A stretch of 40,211 bases of DNA from Bacteroidales bacterium (GTDB lineage: Bacteria; Bacteroidota; Bacteroidia; Bacteroidales; F082). This document shows positions 33,742-40,211 of the stretch, one piece after another (position 1 is the stretch's first letter; every line of letters begins with the position of its first letter). The notes beneath the pieces are model-generated. The model saw nothing but the letters and a program-made list of their open reading frames with translations, did not search any database and was not told the DNA's origin. The stretch lies in contig JAFWRA010000042.1 in assembly GCA_017508895.1 (NCBI GenBank), forward strand, positions 1 to 40,211. The letters are read 5' to 3'. A program made the translations under genes and the position numbers.

Positions 33742-33819
33742 GGACTTTGGCTTATGACTATGGCCTATGGCCACTTGGCCAATGAAAGAAGGCCATAGTC
33801 ATAGTCCATAAGCCATAGT
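33742..33819. repeat. Heptad-word palindrome between the PorE-like gene and purM
   Basis: The left arm (33744-33772) is four 7-nt words, ACTTTGG, CTTATGA, CTATGGC, CTATGGC, plus C. The right arm (33791-33819) is the reverse complement of ACTATGG, CTTATGG, ACTATGA, CTATGGC plus C. The 18-nt spacer contains GGCCAATGAAAGAA. It begins three bases after a stop codon and lies where no T-run terminator is found. Word content is unlike the elements at 18273 and 21604, but the 7-nt design is the same. Confidence 0.82.
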
Positions 33820-33831
33820 AAAAAGAAAAAA

Positions 33832-34995
33832 ATGGAGAACCAAAGATACTCAATGCGCGGCGTCTCAGCCGAAAAAGAAGACATCCACAACGCTATCAAG
33901 AACCTCGATAAAGGATTGTACCCCAACGCTTTCTGCAAAATCATCCCCGACATCCTCGGTGGCGACCCGCTGTATTGCAACATCATGCACGCCGACGGCG
34001 CGGGAACAAAATCCTCATTGGCATACCTCTATTGGAAAGAGACGGGCGACATGAGCGTGTGGGAAGGCGTGGCACAAGACGCCGTGGTGATGAACACCGA
34101 CGACCTCATCTGCGTGGGTGCAACTGACAACATGCTCCTCTCCTCCACTATCGGGCGCAACAAGAGCCTGATTCCGGGCGAGGTGATTTCCGCATTGATT
34201 AACGGAACGGAGCATTTCTTGCAGAAACTCCGTGACTTGGGCATCGGCATCTACCTCACTGGCGGTGAGACCGCCGACGTGGGCGACTTGGTGCGCACCG
34301 TCATCGTCGACAGCACCGTGACGACAAGAATCCGCCGCGATGAAGTCATTGAAAACAACCTACAGCCCGGCGATGTGATTGTGGCATTTGCTTCTTACGG
34401 ACAAGCCACCTACGAGGACAGCTACAACGGCGGCATGGGCAGCAACGGCCTCACCTCGGCCCGCCATGATATGCTGAATCATTACTTGGCTGAGAAATAC
34501 GATGAGAGCTACGACCACAGCATCCCTGAAGAGTTGGTCTATTCCGGCCCGCACAAACTCACCGACCCGACCGAGCTACCTGGCGTTGACGTGGGCAAGC
34601 TCATCCTCTCGCCCACCCGCACCTACGCCCCGCTGATGATTCCGATACTGAAGGAGTTCCGCAAGCAAATCCACGGCATCATCCATTGCAGCGGCGGTGC
34701 CCAGACCAAGGTGTTGCACTTCGTCGACAAGCTGCACATCGTGAAGGACAACATGTTGGCTTTGCCGCCTTTGTTCAAGATGATCCAAGCCGCTTCGGGC
34801 ACCGACTGGCACGAGATGTACAAAGTTTTCAACATGGGCCACCGTTTGGAAATTTACACCAACGAAAAAGCAGCCTATGAGATGATTGCCATCGCAAAAG
34901 AATTCAATATTGATAGCCAGATTATTGGCCATGTGGAGACTTCGGAGAAGAAGCAGTTAACGATAAGAAGTGAGTTTGGAATGTTTGAGTATTAA
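33832..34995 (+). CDS. purM: Phosphoribosylformylglycinamidine cyclo-ligase (AIR synthetase)
   Basis: Cytoplasmic enzyme of 387 residues that closes the imidazole ring in purine synthesis, using ATP. The N-terminal domain has HADGAGTKSSLAYLYWKETG, where the family has its glycine-rich phosphate-binding loop, and VMNTDDLICVGA. The LTGGETADVGDLV block near 143-155 matches the GGETAEMP motif of other PurM proteins. This is the longer PurM type of Bacteroidota. It follows the heptad palindrome. A small lipoprotein gene starts 23 nt after its stop, without a terminator between. Confidence 0.93.
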   Translation: MENQRYSMRGVSAEKEDIHNAIKNLDKGLYPNAFCKIIPDILGGDPLYCNIMHADGAGTKSSLAYLYWKETGDMSVWEGVAQDAVVMNTDDLICVGATDNMLLSSTIGRNKSLIPGEVISALINGTEHFLQKLRDLGIGIYLTGGETADVGDLVRTVIVDSTVTTRIRRDEVIENNLQPGDVIVAFASYGQATYEDSYNGGMGSNGLTSARHDMLNHYLAEKYDESYDHSIPEELVYSGPHKLTDPTELPGVDVGKLILSPTRTYAPLMIPILKEFRKQIHGIIHCSGGAQTKVLHFVDKLHIVKDNMLALPPLFKMIQAASGTDWHEMYKVFNMGHRLEIYTNEKAAYEMIAIAKEFNIDSQIIGHVETSEKKQLTIRSEFGMFEY

Positions 34996-35018
34996 ACAAC
35001 CTACAAATCATAAACATC

Positions 35019-35429
35019 ATGAACAAATCAAAGTTTTTAGTCTTAATGGGCATTTTGCTCATCTTCGGATTCACAAGTTGCAACAAAAACGGTGAAAAAG
35101 TCACCATCAAAACCAATCAGCCGGAAACAGTTCAAGCACATTACGCAAAGATTACTGGCACTATCAAATCGCTTGACAAAAGCATTAATGAGCTTTGGGC
35201 TTACGGTTATTGCTTAGGAGAAGAACCCAATCCTGACATGTCACAAATGGTCTCTTGCGTTTATGCAACGGACTATGACCATCCTGATGTATCACTACCG
35301 AGACCGTTTGAGTATACGCTTGTTGGTCTGGAGCAAGAAACAGAATACCATTTCAGGGCTTTTGCTTTTCTCAATGAAAATTCGGTTGTTTTTGGAAAGG
35401 ATATTAGTTTTACAACCCCTGCTGAATAA
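35019..35429 (+). CDS. Small lipoprotein with a fibronectin-type-III-like segment
   Basis: Protein of 136 residues with a lipoprotein signal peptide: basic start NKSKF, hydrophobic core and lipobox FTSC with Cys at residue 22. Lipidation and export to the periplasm or outer membrane are predicted. Residues of about 35-135 look like one beta-sandwich domain ending in LEQETEYHFRAFAFLNE and ISFTTP, a pattern common in surface lipoproteins of Bacteroidota. No specific function can be given. It may be co-transcribed with purM, 23 nt upstream. A perfect inverted repeat follows 24 nt after the stop. Confidence 0.8.
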   Translation: MNKSKFLVLMGILLIFGFTSCNKNGEKVTIKTNQPETVQAHYAKITGTIKSLDKSINELWAYGYCLGEEPNPDMSQMVSCVYATDYDHPDVSLPRPFEYTLVGLEQETEYHFRAFAFLNENSVVFGKDISFTTPAE

Positions 35430-35453
35430 GTTAAGCTGACATAAGTCAAGAAC

Positions 35454-35498
35454 AATTATTGGCGAAAATTGGCAAAACACTGATTTTCGCCAATAATT
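35454..35498. promoter_or_regulatory. Perfect 16-bp inverted repeat at the prfA promoter
   Basis: AATTATTGGCGAAAAT (35454-35469) and ATTTTCGCCAATAATT (35483-35498) are exact reverse complements separated by 13 nt. The right arm ends four bases before the -7 box of prfA, so the repeat covers the -33 region. It could be an operator for prfA or a terminator for the lipoprotein gene; only TTG follows, not a T-run. Confidence 0.7.
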
Positions 35499-35501
35499 TT
35501 G

Positions 35502-35509
35502 TACCTTTG
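35502..35509 (+). promoter_or_regulatory. -7 box of prfA
   Basis: TACCTTTG lies 18 nt before the GTG start. The expected -33 position is within the loop of the inverted repeat and has no TTTG. The box decides the start of prfA, because the in-frame ATG at 35459 lies upstream of it. Confidence 0.65.
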
Positions 35510-35527
35510 CCCAACAATTCTAAAACC

Positions 35528-36634
35528 GTGGACATCACCGAAAAACTCGAAACGATAAAGCACCGCTGGGAGGAAATGGGCGAACAGCTCGCCGACCCTG
35601 CCGTGGCTTCCGACATGAAGAAGTTCGTGAAGCTCAACAAGGACTATAAGGACTTGGAGCCTATCGTCATGGCCTTCAAGGAATACAAGACACTGAAAGC
35701 CAACGTGGAAGAAGCCAAGGAAATCCTTGCAACAGAGAAAGACGAGGAGATGCGCAAGATGGCCCAAGAGGAGCTGGACTCCGCCCAAACGCGCATTGAG
35801 CAGTTAGAGCAAGACATACGCGTTATGATGATTCCCAAAGACCCACAGGACAGCAAGAACGCCATCATGGAAATCCGTGCTGGCACAGGTGGCGACGAAG
35901 CATGCCTCTTTGCCGGAGACCTGTTCCGAATGTACAGCAAATTCTGCGAAAACCGTGGCTGGAAGGTCGAAGTGACCAGTGTGAGTGAAGGCGCGAGCGG
36001 CGGCTACAAGGAAATCGACTTCACTGTGACGGGCAATGGCTGCTATGGTATCCTTAAATTCGAGTCGGGTGTGCACCGCGTGCAGCGTGTTCCAAAAACT
36101 GAAACACAAGGTCGCATCCATACCTCTGCCGCTTCGGTGGCCGTGTTGCCCGAAGCCGAGGAGTTTGACGTAGAAATCAACGAGGGCGAAATCAAGTGGG
36201 ACACCTTCCGCTCAAGTGGTGCTGGCGGACAGAATGTGAACAAGGTGGAGTCGGGCGTGCGTCTGCGTTATATGTGGAAAAATCCCAACACCGGAGAAAT
36301 GCAGGAGATCCTCATCGAATGCACCGAGACCCGCGACCAACCCAAGAACCGCGAGCGCGCCTTGGCGCGTCTGCGCACACGCATCTACGACATGGAGTAC
36401 CAGAAATACATCAGCGACATCTCCGCCAAGCGCAAGACCATGGTCTCGACCGGCGACCGCTCGGCGAAGATCCGCACCTATAACTACCCTCAAGGCCGCG
36501 TCACCGACCACCGCGTGGAAGGCTTGACGGTCTATAACCTCGCCGCAGTCATGGATGGCGACTTGGATGAGATCATCAACCGCTTACAAATGGCAGAAAA
36601 TGCTGAAAGACTGAAAGAAAACATTGAATCATGA
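35528..36634 (+). CDS. prfA: Peptide chain release factor 1
   Basis: Release factor of 368 residues that ends translation at UAA and UAG. The codon-recognition region follows the N-terminal coiled coil. The catalytic GGQ is in [14 protein letters not shown] near residue 236, and the block [14 protein letters not shown] before it is typical of RF1. The start is GTG at 35528: it lies just after the -7 box, and alignment with RF1 proteins begins at about that place. The ATG frame from 35459 would put an inverted repeat and a promoter in the coding region. pyrF follows 4 nt after the stop, suggesting an operon. Confidence 0.95.
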   Translation: MDITEKLETIKHRWEEMGEQLADPAVASDMKKFVKLNKDYKDLEPIVMAFKEYKTLKANVEEAKEILATEKDEEMRKMAQEELDSAQTRIEQLEQDIRVMMIPKDPQDSKNAIMEIRAGTGGDEACLFAGDLFRMYSKFCENRGWKVEVTSVSEGASGGYKEIDFTVTGNGCYGILKFESGVHRVQRVPKTETQGRIHTSAASVAVLPEAEEFDVEINEGEIKWDTFRSSGAGGQNVNKVESGVRLRYMWKNPNTGEMQEILIECTETRDQPKNRERALARLRTRIYDMEYQKYISDISAKRKTMVSTGDRSAKIRTYNYPQGRVTDHRVEGLTVYNLAAVMDGDLDEIINRLQMAENAERLKENIES

Positions 36635-36638
36635 TATT

Positions 36639-37466
36639 ATGAATAAACACCAATTATTTGAACAGATCAAGAAAAAGCAGTCGTTCCTCTGTGTCGGGTT
36701 GGACACCGACATCAACAAGATTCCGCAGGAATTGTTAGCTTTTGAGGACCCCATCTTTGAGTTTAACAAACAGATTATCAACAAGACCGCCCCTTACGCA
36801 GTGGCTTATAAGCCCAACACCGCTTTCTACGAAGTGTACGGAGCCAAAGGCTGGCTGAGCCTTGAGCGCACCATCCAATACATCCGCAACAATCACCCCG
36901 ACATTTTCATTATCGCGGATGCCAAGCGCAGCGACATCGGCAACACCTCGGCCAACTATGCCAAAGCCTTCTTCAACACCTTGAAAGCTGATGCCCTGAC
37001 CGTAGCGCCTTACATGGGCAAAGACTCCGTGGAGCCTTTCCTCAACTTCGAGGACAAATGGGTCATCCTATTGGCCTTGACCTCCAACAAAGGTTCTCTA
37101 GACTTCCAATACCTCAATGTCGGTGAAAGAATGCTGCACCAACAGGTGCTGCAAACCGCAACCACATGGGCCACTTCGGAACAAATGATGTTTGTCGTAG
37201 GTGCCACGCATCCTGAAGAATTGGGAGAGATCCGCAAAATGTTGCACGACTATTTCTTCCTTGTGCCCGGCGTGGGTGCACAAGGCGGCGACTTGCAAGC
37301 CGTAGCCCACAACGGCTTGAACAACGAATGCGGTTTATTGGTCAACTCGTCAAGAGGCATCATTTATGCCTCCAATGGCAGTGACTTTGCCGTCAAGGCT
37401 GGTGAAGAAGCGAAGAAGTTGCAGGAGCAAATGGGGACGTTACTGAAGGAAAGAGGTCTAATCTAG
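36639..37466 (+). CDS. pyrF: Orotidine 5'-phosphate decarboxylase (type 2)
   Basis: Last enzyme of UMP synthesis, 275 residues, cytoplasmic. It belongs to the longer type-2 group, with [12 protein letters not shown] near residue 19 and the catalytic Lys-Asp array in [19 protein letters not shown] near 90. The PGVGAQGGD block near 207-215 forms the phosphate-binding site. I start at ATG 36639, four bases after prfA; a TTG 15 nt earlier would overlap prfA. It ends before a perfect palindromic terminator. Confidence 0.94.
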   Translation: MNKHQLFEQIKKKQSFLCVGLDTDINKIPQELLAFEDPIFEFNKQIINKTAPYAVAYKPNTAFYEVYGAKGWLSLERTIQYIRNNHPDIFIIADAKRSDIGNTSANYAKAFFNTLKADALTVAPYMGKDSVEPFLNFEDKWVILLALTSNKGSLDFQYLNVGERMLHQQVLQTATTWATSEQMMFVVGATHPEELGEIRKMLHDYFFLVPGVGAQGGDLQAVAHNGLNNECGLLVNSSRGIIYASNGSDFAVKAGEEAKKLQEQMGTLLKERGLI

Positions 37467-37494
37467 TCCGATTGCTTCGATTCTATCCATAACG

Positions 37495-37526
37495 AAAAAA
37501 GTCGTCTCAATTGAGACGACTTTTTT
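37495..37526. terminator. Perfect palindromic intrinsic terminator
   Basis: A 32-nt perfect palindrome: six As, GTCGTCTCAA, its reverse complement TTGAGACGAC, and six Ts. It can stop transcription from both sides, serving pyrF and the convergent Omp28-like gene. Confidence 0.92.
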
Positions 37527-37546
37527 CTTGGTAATCAGTAGGTCAC

Positions 37547-39589
37547 TTAACGGGCCACTGAGAATGTGCGGTTCAACATGGCACCGTCATTGGCAATGAC
37601 ACGGATGAAATACATGCCATTGTTCAAGCTTTCCGTGTTAACCTGAGCCTTGTTACCATTGATTTCTTGCTTCATAAGGCACTGACCGACTGCATTGTAA
37701 ACTTCAATGCTTCTCATTCCTTCGCCTTCCACATTCAGCACGTTGGCGGTTGGGTTAGGATAGAGTTTCAGGCTGTTTTCAAATTCGTCAACGTTTTCCA
37801 TCCATGTCTGGAAGGTAGTCTCGGGACCATAGTAGGTCTGGCCATTGACGACGGCATAAGCCTTCACCATGTAGATGCTTGACATCTCAAGATCATCGGT
37901 AAAGCCAAGGATATTCTGGAACTCATTGTAAACTCCATTGATAATCATCGGCTCGGAGCTAGTCACCTTACGGCAAGAGAAGCCCACCTCATCGGGATAA
38001 GTACTGCAAGTCATGTGAGCCATAAAGTCAGCATGGTTGTAGTCCACGTTAGCGACTTCCGTCTCAGTGATATCCACTTGTACAGCACCTTCAACAGAAA
38101 TCAGGTGTGTAGCCTCGGCACCAAACTCACCGTCGTCTTCATCACCGAAGAGCACATTGCCTTGACTATCCTTCACAATGTAGTAACCATGACCGAAGGA
38201 GCAGCAGATGCCATTTTCCATCTGGTCGTAGATGGTAAACTTAACGCATTCATTGGCAGGAACGGTGGCATGCTCAATGTGAAGCTGCGTACCTGTACCA
38301 CTGGCAAGCATCGTGTAAGGGCCACCAGAAGCCAGAACCGTACCATCAGGAGTAGTGAATTCCCAAGTGATGTGGTTGCCGAACTTGTCTTGCATAAGTT
38401 CAAGCTTCAGTTCTTCCTCTTCGCCTTCAATTTCAACACTCTGCCATTCCAAGCAATTCACACTACTCGTAACTTGAGTACTATACGGTTGACCGTTAGC
38501 CTCAGTGATCTCAACATTGATGGGATGCGTACCGAAAGAAACCTCAACAGGGATCTCCAATTTCTCAATCTCATACTGGGCGAGGTTGCCTTCCCAGTTG
38601 ATCGTGTAGGTTTCGCCTTCCACTTCTGCATTGATGGTCAAGGAAGTAAGAACATCTGTGCCACCGTTCTGGACATTCACATCCACAATTTTGGTGTGCG
38701 TGCAAGTGGCACCACCCACCTGACTGACGCTTCTAATCATCGGGTAGATCGGTTCGTCGGAACCTTGCACCATATCAAGATGGCAACCCGTCAGGATAGG
38801 ACGATAAGCATTGCCTTGTTGACGCTCAGAGACCCAAGCGAGGAAGAAGATATTGTCGATGTCGACATCCACGCCATTGGGGCTACCGATAACTTCAGGG
38901 ATTTCATACTCATAGGTGCGAGTGATCAAAGTGCCCTGTGTGGTGGGGCTGATAGGATCACCCCATGCGCTCTCGCTAATGACATCGCGAAGGATGTGCA
39001 TATGGACATATTGGCCGTTGAGCCATTGCGTCGGGTTGTAGTTACCGTAGTCAGCCTGTGAGCCCAAGATGCTGTCTTGCAACATGGCCACAGTCAAGAA
39101 GTTCTGATCGACGGTGCTATTACCAGTGTAATACACTTCAACCGTGATGGTAGCCAAACGGGTCTGAGGATTAACAATGGCCATACCAGCAACATTGCAT
39201 TCCGAAGCCTGATTCATCTGTTGGCTGGCAATACCAGCCCAAGCACTTCTGCTTTGACCAGCAGCCGTAGTGCGGTTTACTACACCCGTAGGATAACCAG
39301 AGATTTGGAAACCACCGTGGATGGTGTTACCGTCTTGGGTAATCATGTTGGGATAGGAGGTTTGAGCATAACCACCCGCATGGATGTTGATAGCCCATAG
39401 TCTACCAGGATTGTTGGCCATAAGTTCATTTGCAATTCTGTGACCGTCGGTGCAATAGCCACAACCACGGCCGGTGAACTCTTCAAGGATGACGTTCCTG
39501 TTGGCAGGTTCAGTTGATACATACTGCTGGGCCTTCAGTGAGAAAGAGAGCGCCAGCAAAGCCATTAAGGCAAGGGTAATTCTTTTCAT
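37547..39589 (-). CDS. Omp28-related protein with T9SS C-terminal sorting domain
   Basis: Predicted secreted or surface protein of 680 residues. The signal peptide covers residues 1-20 (ending LKAQ). The N-terminal domain (about 25-240) resembles Omp28: VILEEFTGRGCGYCTDGHRI contains a thioredoxin-type CGYC motif. Central beta-rich domains include a segment near 365-470 with four or more Cys. The C-terminal 75 residues, starting LYPNPTANVLNVEG, are a type A sorting domain for type IX secretion. I start at ATG 39589; the longer frame from 39643 would begin at or before the TATTTTTG box. Function is unknown; CxxC may act in disulfide exchange. Confidence 0.87.
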   Translation of the reverse strand: MKRITLALMALLALSFSLKAQQYVSTEPANRNVILEEFTGRGCGYCTDGHRIANELMANNPGRLWAINIHAGGYAQTSYPNMITQDGNTIHGGFQISGYPTGVVNRTTAAGQSRSAWAGIASQQMNQASECNVAGMAIVNPQTRLATITVEVYYTGNSTVDQNFLTVAMLQDSILGSQADYGNYNPTQWLNGQYVHMHILRDVISESAWGDPISPTTQGTLITRTYEYEIPEVIGSPNGVDVDIDNIFFLAWVSERQQGNAYRPILTGCHLDMVQGSDEPIYPMIRSVSQVGGATCTHTKIVDVNVQNGGTDVLTSLTINAEVEGETYTINWEGNLAQYEIEKLEIPVEVSFGTHPINVEITEANGQPYSTQVTSSVNCLEWQSVEIEGEEEELKLELMQDKFGNHITWEFTTPDGTVLASGGPYTMLASGTGTQLHIEHATVPANECVKFTIYDQMENGICCSFGHGYYIVKDSQGNVLFGDEDDGEFGAEATHLISVEGAVQVDITETEVANVDYNHADFMAHMTCSTYPDEVGFSCRKVTSSEPMIINGVYNEFQNILGFTDDLEMSSIYMVKAYAVVNGQTYYGPETTFQTWMENVDEFENSLKLYPNPTANVLNVEGEGMRSIEVYNAVGQCLMKQEINGNKAQVNTESLNNGMYFIRVIANDGAMLNRTFSVAR

Positions 39590-39623
39590 AGTGATAGATT
39601 TAATTGATTTCATTTTTCCGCCA

Positions 39624-39631
39624 CAAAAATA
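39624..39631 (-). promoter_or_regulatory. -7 box of the Omp28-like gene
   Basis: Minus-strand TATTTTTG, 34 nt before the start codon at 39589. The expected -33 position falls in the ilvE terminator and no clear TTTG is seen. Confidence 0.55.
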
Positions 39632-39641
39632 CACATTAATC

Positions 39642-39674
39642 AAAAAAATGCGCCACTTTGTGACGCATTTTTTT
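39642..39674 (-). terminator. Intrinsic terminator of ilvE
   Basis: AAAAAAATGCG and CGCATTTTTTT flank an inner CAC/GTG stem with one mismatch. Read on the minus strand, it follows the ilvE stop by 23 nt and ends in seven Ts. Confidence 0.88.
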
Positions 39675-39697
39675 CATCATTTTCAAAATTATCCTCA

Positions 39698-40211
39698 TCA
39701 GAGGCCTTCGATGACGGTTGTCCAGCCAAATTCGTCGGGCTCGGTACCGTATTGGATGCCACGCAGCTTGTTGTACAGTTTCTCGCTCCACGGACCAGGT
39801 TTGCCGTTGCCGAAGGTGTACGACTTGCCCGTTTCGGGGTCGTCGATGCGCGAAATGGGGCTGATGACGGCCGCAGTGCCGCAAGCGCCAGCCTCTTCGA
39901 AGGTAGCCAATTCCTCTTCAGGGATAGGACGACGCTCGACCTTCATACCCAGGCTCTCAGCGATTTGGATGAGGCTCTTGTTGGTGATGGAAGGCAGGAT
40001 CGACGTGCTCTGAGGCGTGATGTAGGTGTCGTTCTTGATACCGAAAAAGTTGGCGGCGCCAGCCTCGTCGATGTATTTCTTCTCCTTGGCGTCGAGGTAG
40101 AACTCGCAGGCGTATTCACCACCGTGGCAAGCCTCAACGTGGGCACGCATGGAAGCAGCGTAGTTGCCACCCACCTTGTAGATACCCGTGCCGAGCGGGG
40201 CCGAACGGTCA
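39698..40211 (-). CDS. ilvE: Branched-chain amino acid aminotransferase, C-terminal part (5' end outside window)
   Basis: PLP-dependent class IV aminotransferase that makes or degrades valine, leucine and isoleucine. Only the last 170 codons are in the window, and the frame is open to the edge, so the true start and the catalytic Lys are not visible. Visible motifs are GIYKVGGNYAAS, EAGAANFFGI (cofactor phosphate binding), the TPQSTSILPSITNKSLIQIA segment and the FEEAGACGTAAVISPI block near the C-terminus. The FFGI and GTAAVISPI blocks favour IlvE of the longer (BCAT) type. It has a strong terminator. Confidence 0.93.
   Translation of the reverse strand, partial: DRSAPLGTGIYKVGGNYAASMRAHVEACHGGEYACEFYLDAKEKKYIDEAGAANFFGIKNDTYITPQSTSILPSITNKSLIQIAESLGMKVERRPIPEEELATFEEAGACGTAAVISPISRIDDPETGKSYTFGNGKPGPWSEKLYNKLRGIQYGTEPDEFGWTTVIEGL

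Noticed and set aside
38015..39061. Plus-strand open frame of 348 codons
   Set aside because: It lies wholly antisense to the well-supported Omp28-like gene, has no family resemblance and arises from the codon pattern of the opposite strand.

Overview
The window looks like a chromosomal stretch from an uncultured or unnamed member of the Bacteroidales (phylum Bacteroidota). The signs are: many promoters of the Bacteroidota type (TTTG about 19-22 nt before TAnnTTTG); A-rich rather than Shine-Dalgarno start regions; a fused SecDF; a Rho with a long disordered insertion; lineage-typical families (DUF4290, DUF4293, DUF3078, LolA-like, Mpl-type Mur ligase); and type IX secretion (T9SS) cargo with C-terminal sorting domains. 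No species can be named from the sequence. Most of the window is housekeeping DNA with accessory genes in a few gaps.

Layout. 1-5150: the 3' part of an S9 peptidase, a DUF4419 gene, a chimeric scar made of a second rlmB 3' end fused to a second S9 3' end, a HepT-MntA toxin-antitoxin pair, and rlmB. 5180-8075: an octad palindrome, a TonB-like / DUF3078 / phosphodiesterase operon, and DUF4293. 8197-10856: rho with a 5' leader hairpin, then a LolA-like gene. 10853-13854: on the minus strand, a PurF-like protein that has lost its glutaminase site, the SRP 4.5S RNA, and mpl. 13887-17517: a YciO-type protein, tRNA-Lys, a small orphan gene and a UvrD/PcrA helicase. 17525-23956: DUF4290, murA, grpE-dnaJ and a NatAB-type ABC exporter, with two heptad palindromes between genes. 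24030-28359: secDF, then a Bro-N gene interrupted by an in-frame TGA and bracketed by two near-identical terminators. 28370-33739: a large T9SS cargo protein and a PorE-like OmpA protein. 33742-40211: another heptad palindrome, purM, a small lipoprotein, prfA, pyrF, an Omp28-like T9SS cargo protein and the C-terminal part of ilvE.

How the genes connect. Several belong to the cell envelope and export: SRP RNA and SecDF for export across the inner membrane, murA and mpl for peptidoglycan, the LolA-like, TonB-like, DUF3078 and PorE-like proteins for the outer membrane, and two T9SS cargo proteins. A second group is nucleotide and translation metabolism: purM, the PurF-like paralog, pyrF, prfA, rlmB, YciO, tRNA-Lys. 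grpE and dnaJ form a co-chaperone pair without dnaK.

The most unusual points are: (1) the S9-rlmB interval, which reads as two alternative alleles of one gene-insertion hotspot joined in tandem; (2) four intergenic palindromes whose arms are tandem 7- or 8-nt words; (3) a PurF paralog with no Cys nucleophile but an intact PRPP loop and iron-sulfur-like cysteines; (4) a MurA with Asp in place of the fosfomycin-target Cys; (5) 5'-terminal hairpins in the rho and purF-like leaders, the latter resembling an intrinsic terminator; (6) a perfect 16-bp inverted repeat at the prfA promoter. No CRISPR array, complete insertion sequence or prophage was seen. Apart from short spacers, no stretch above 300 bases lacks a gene.
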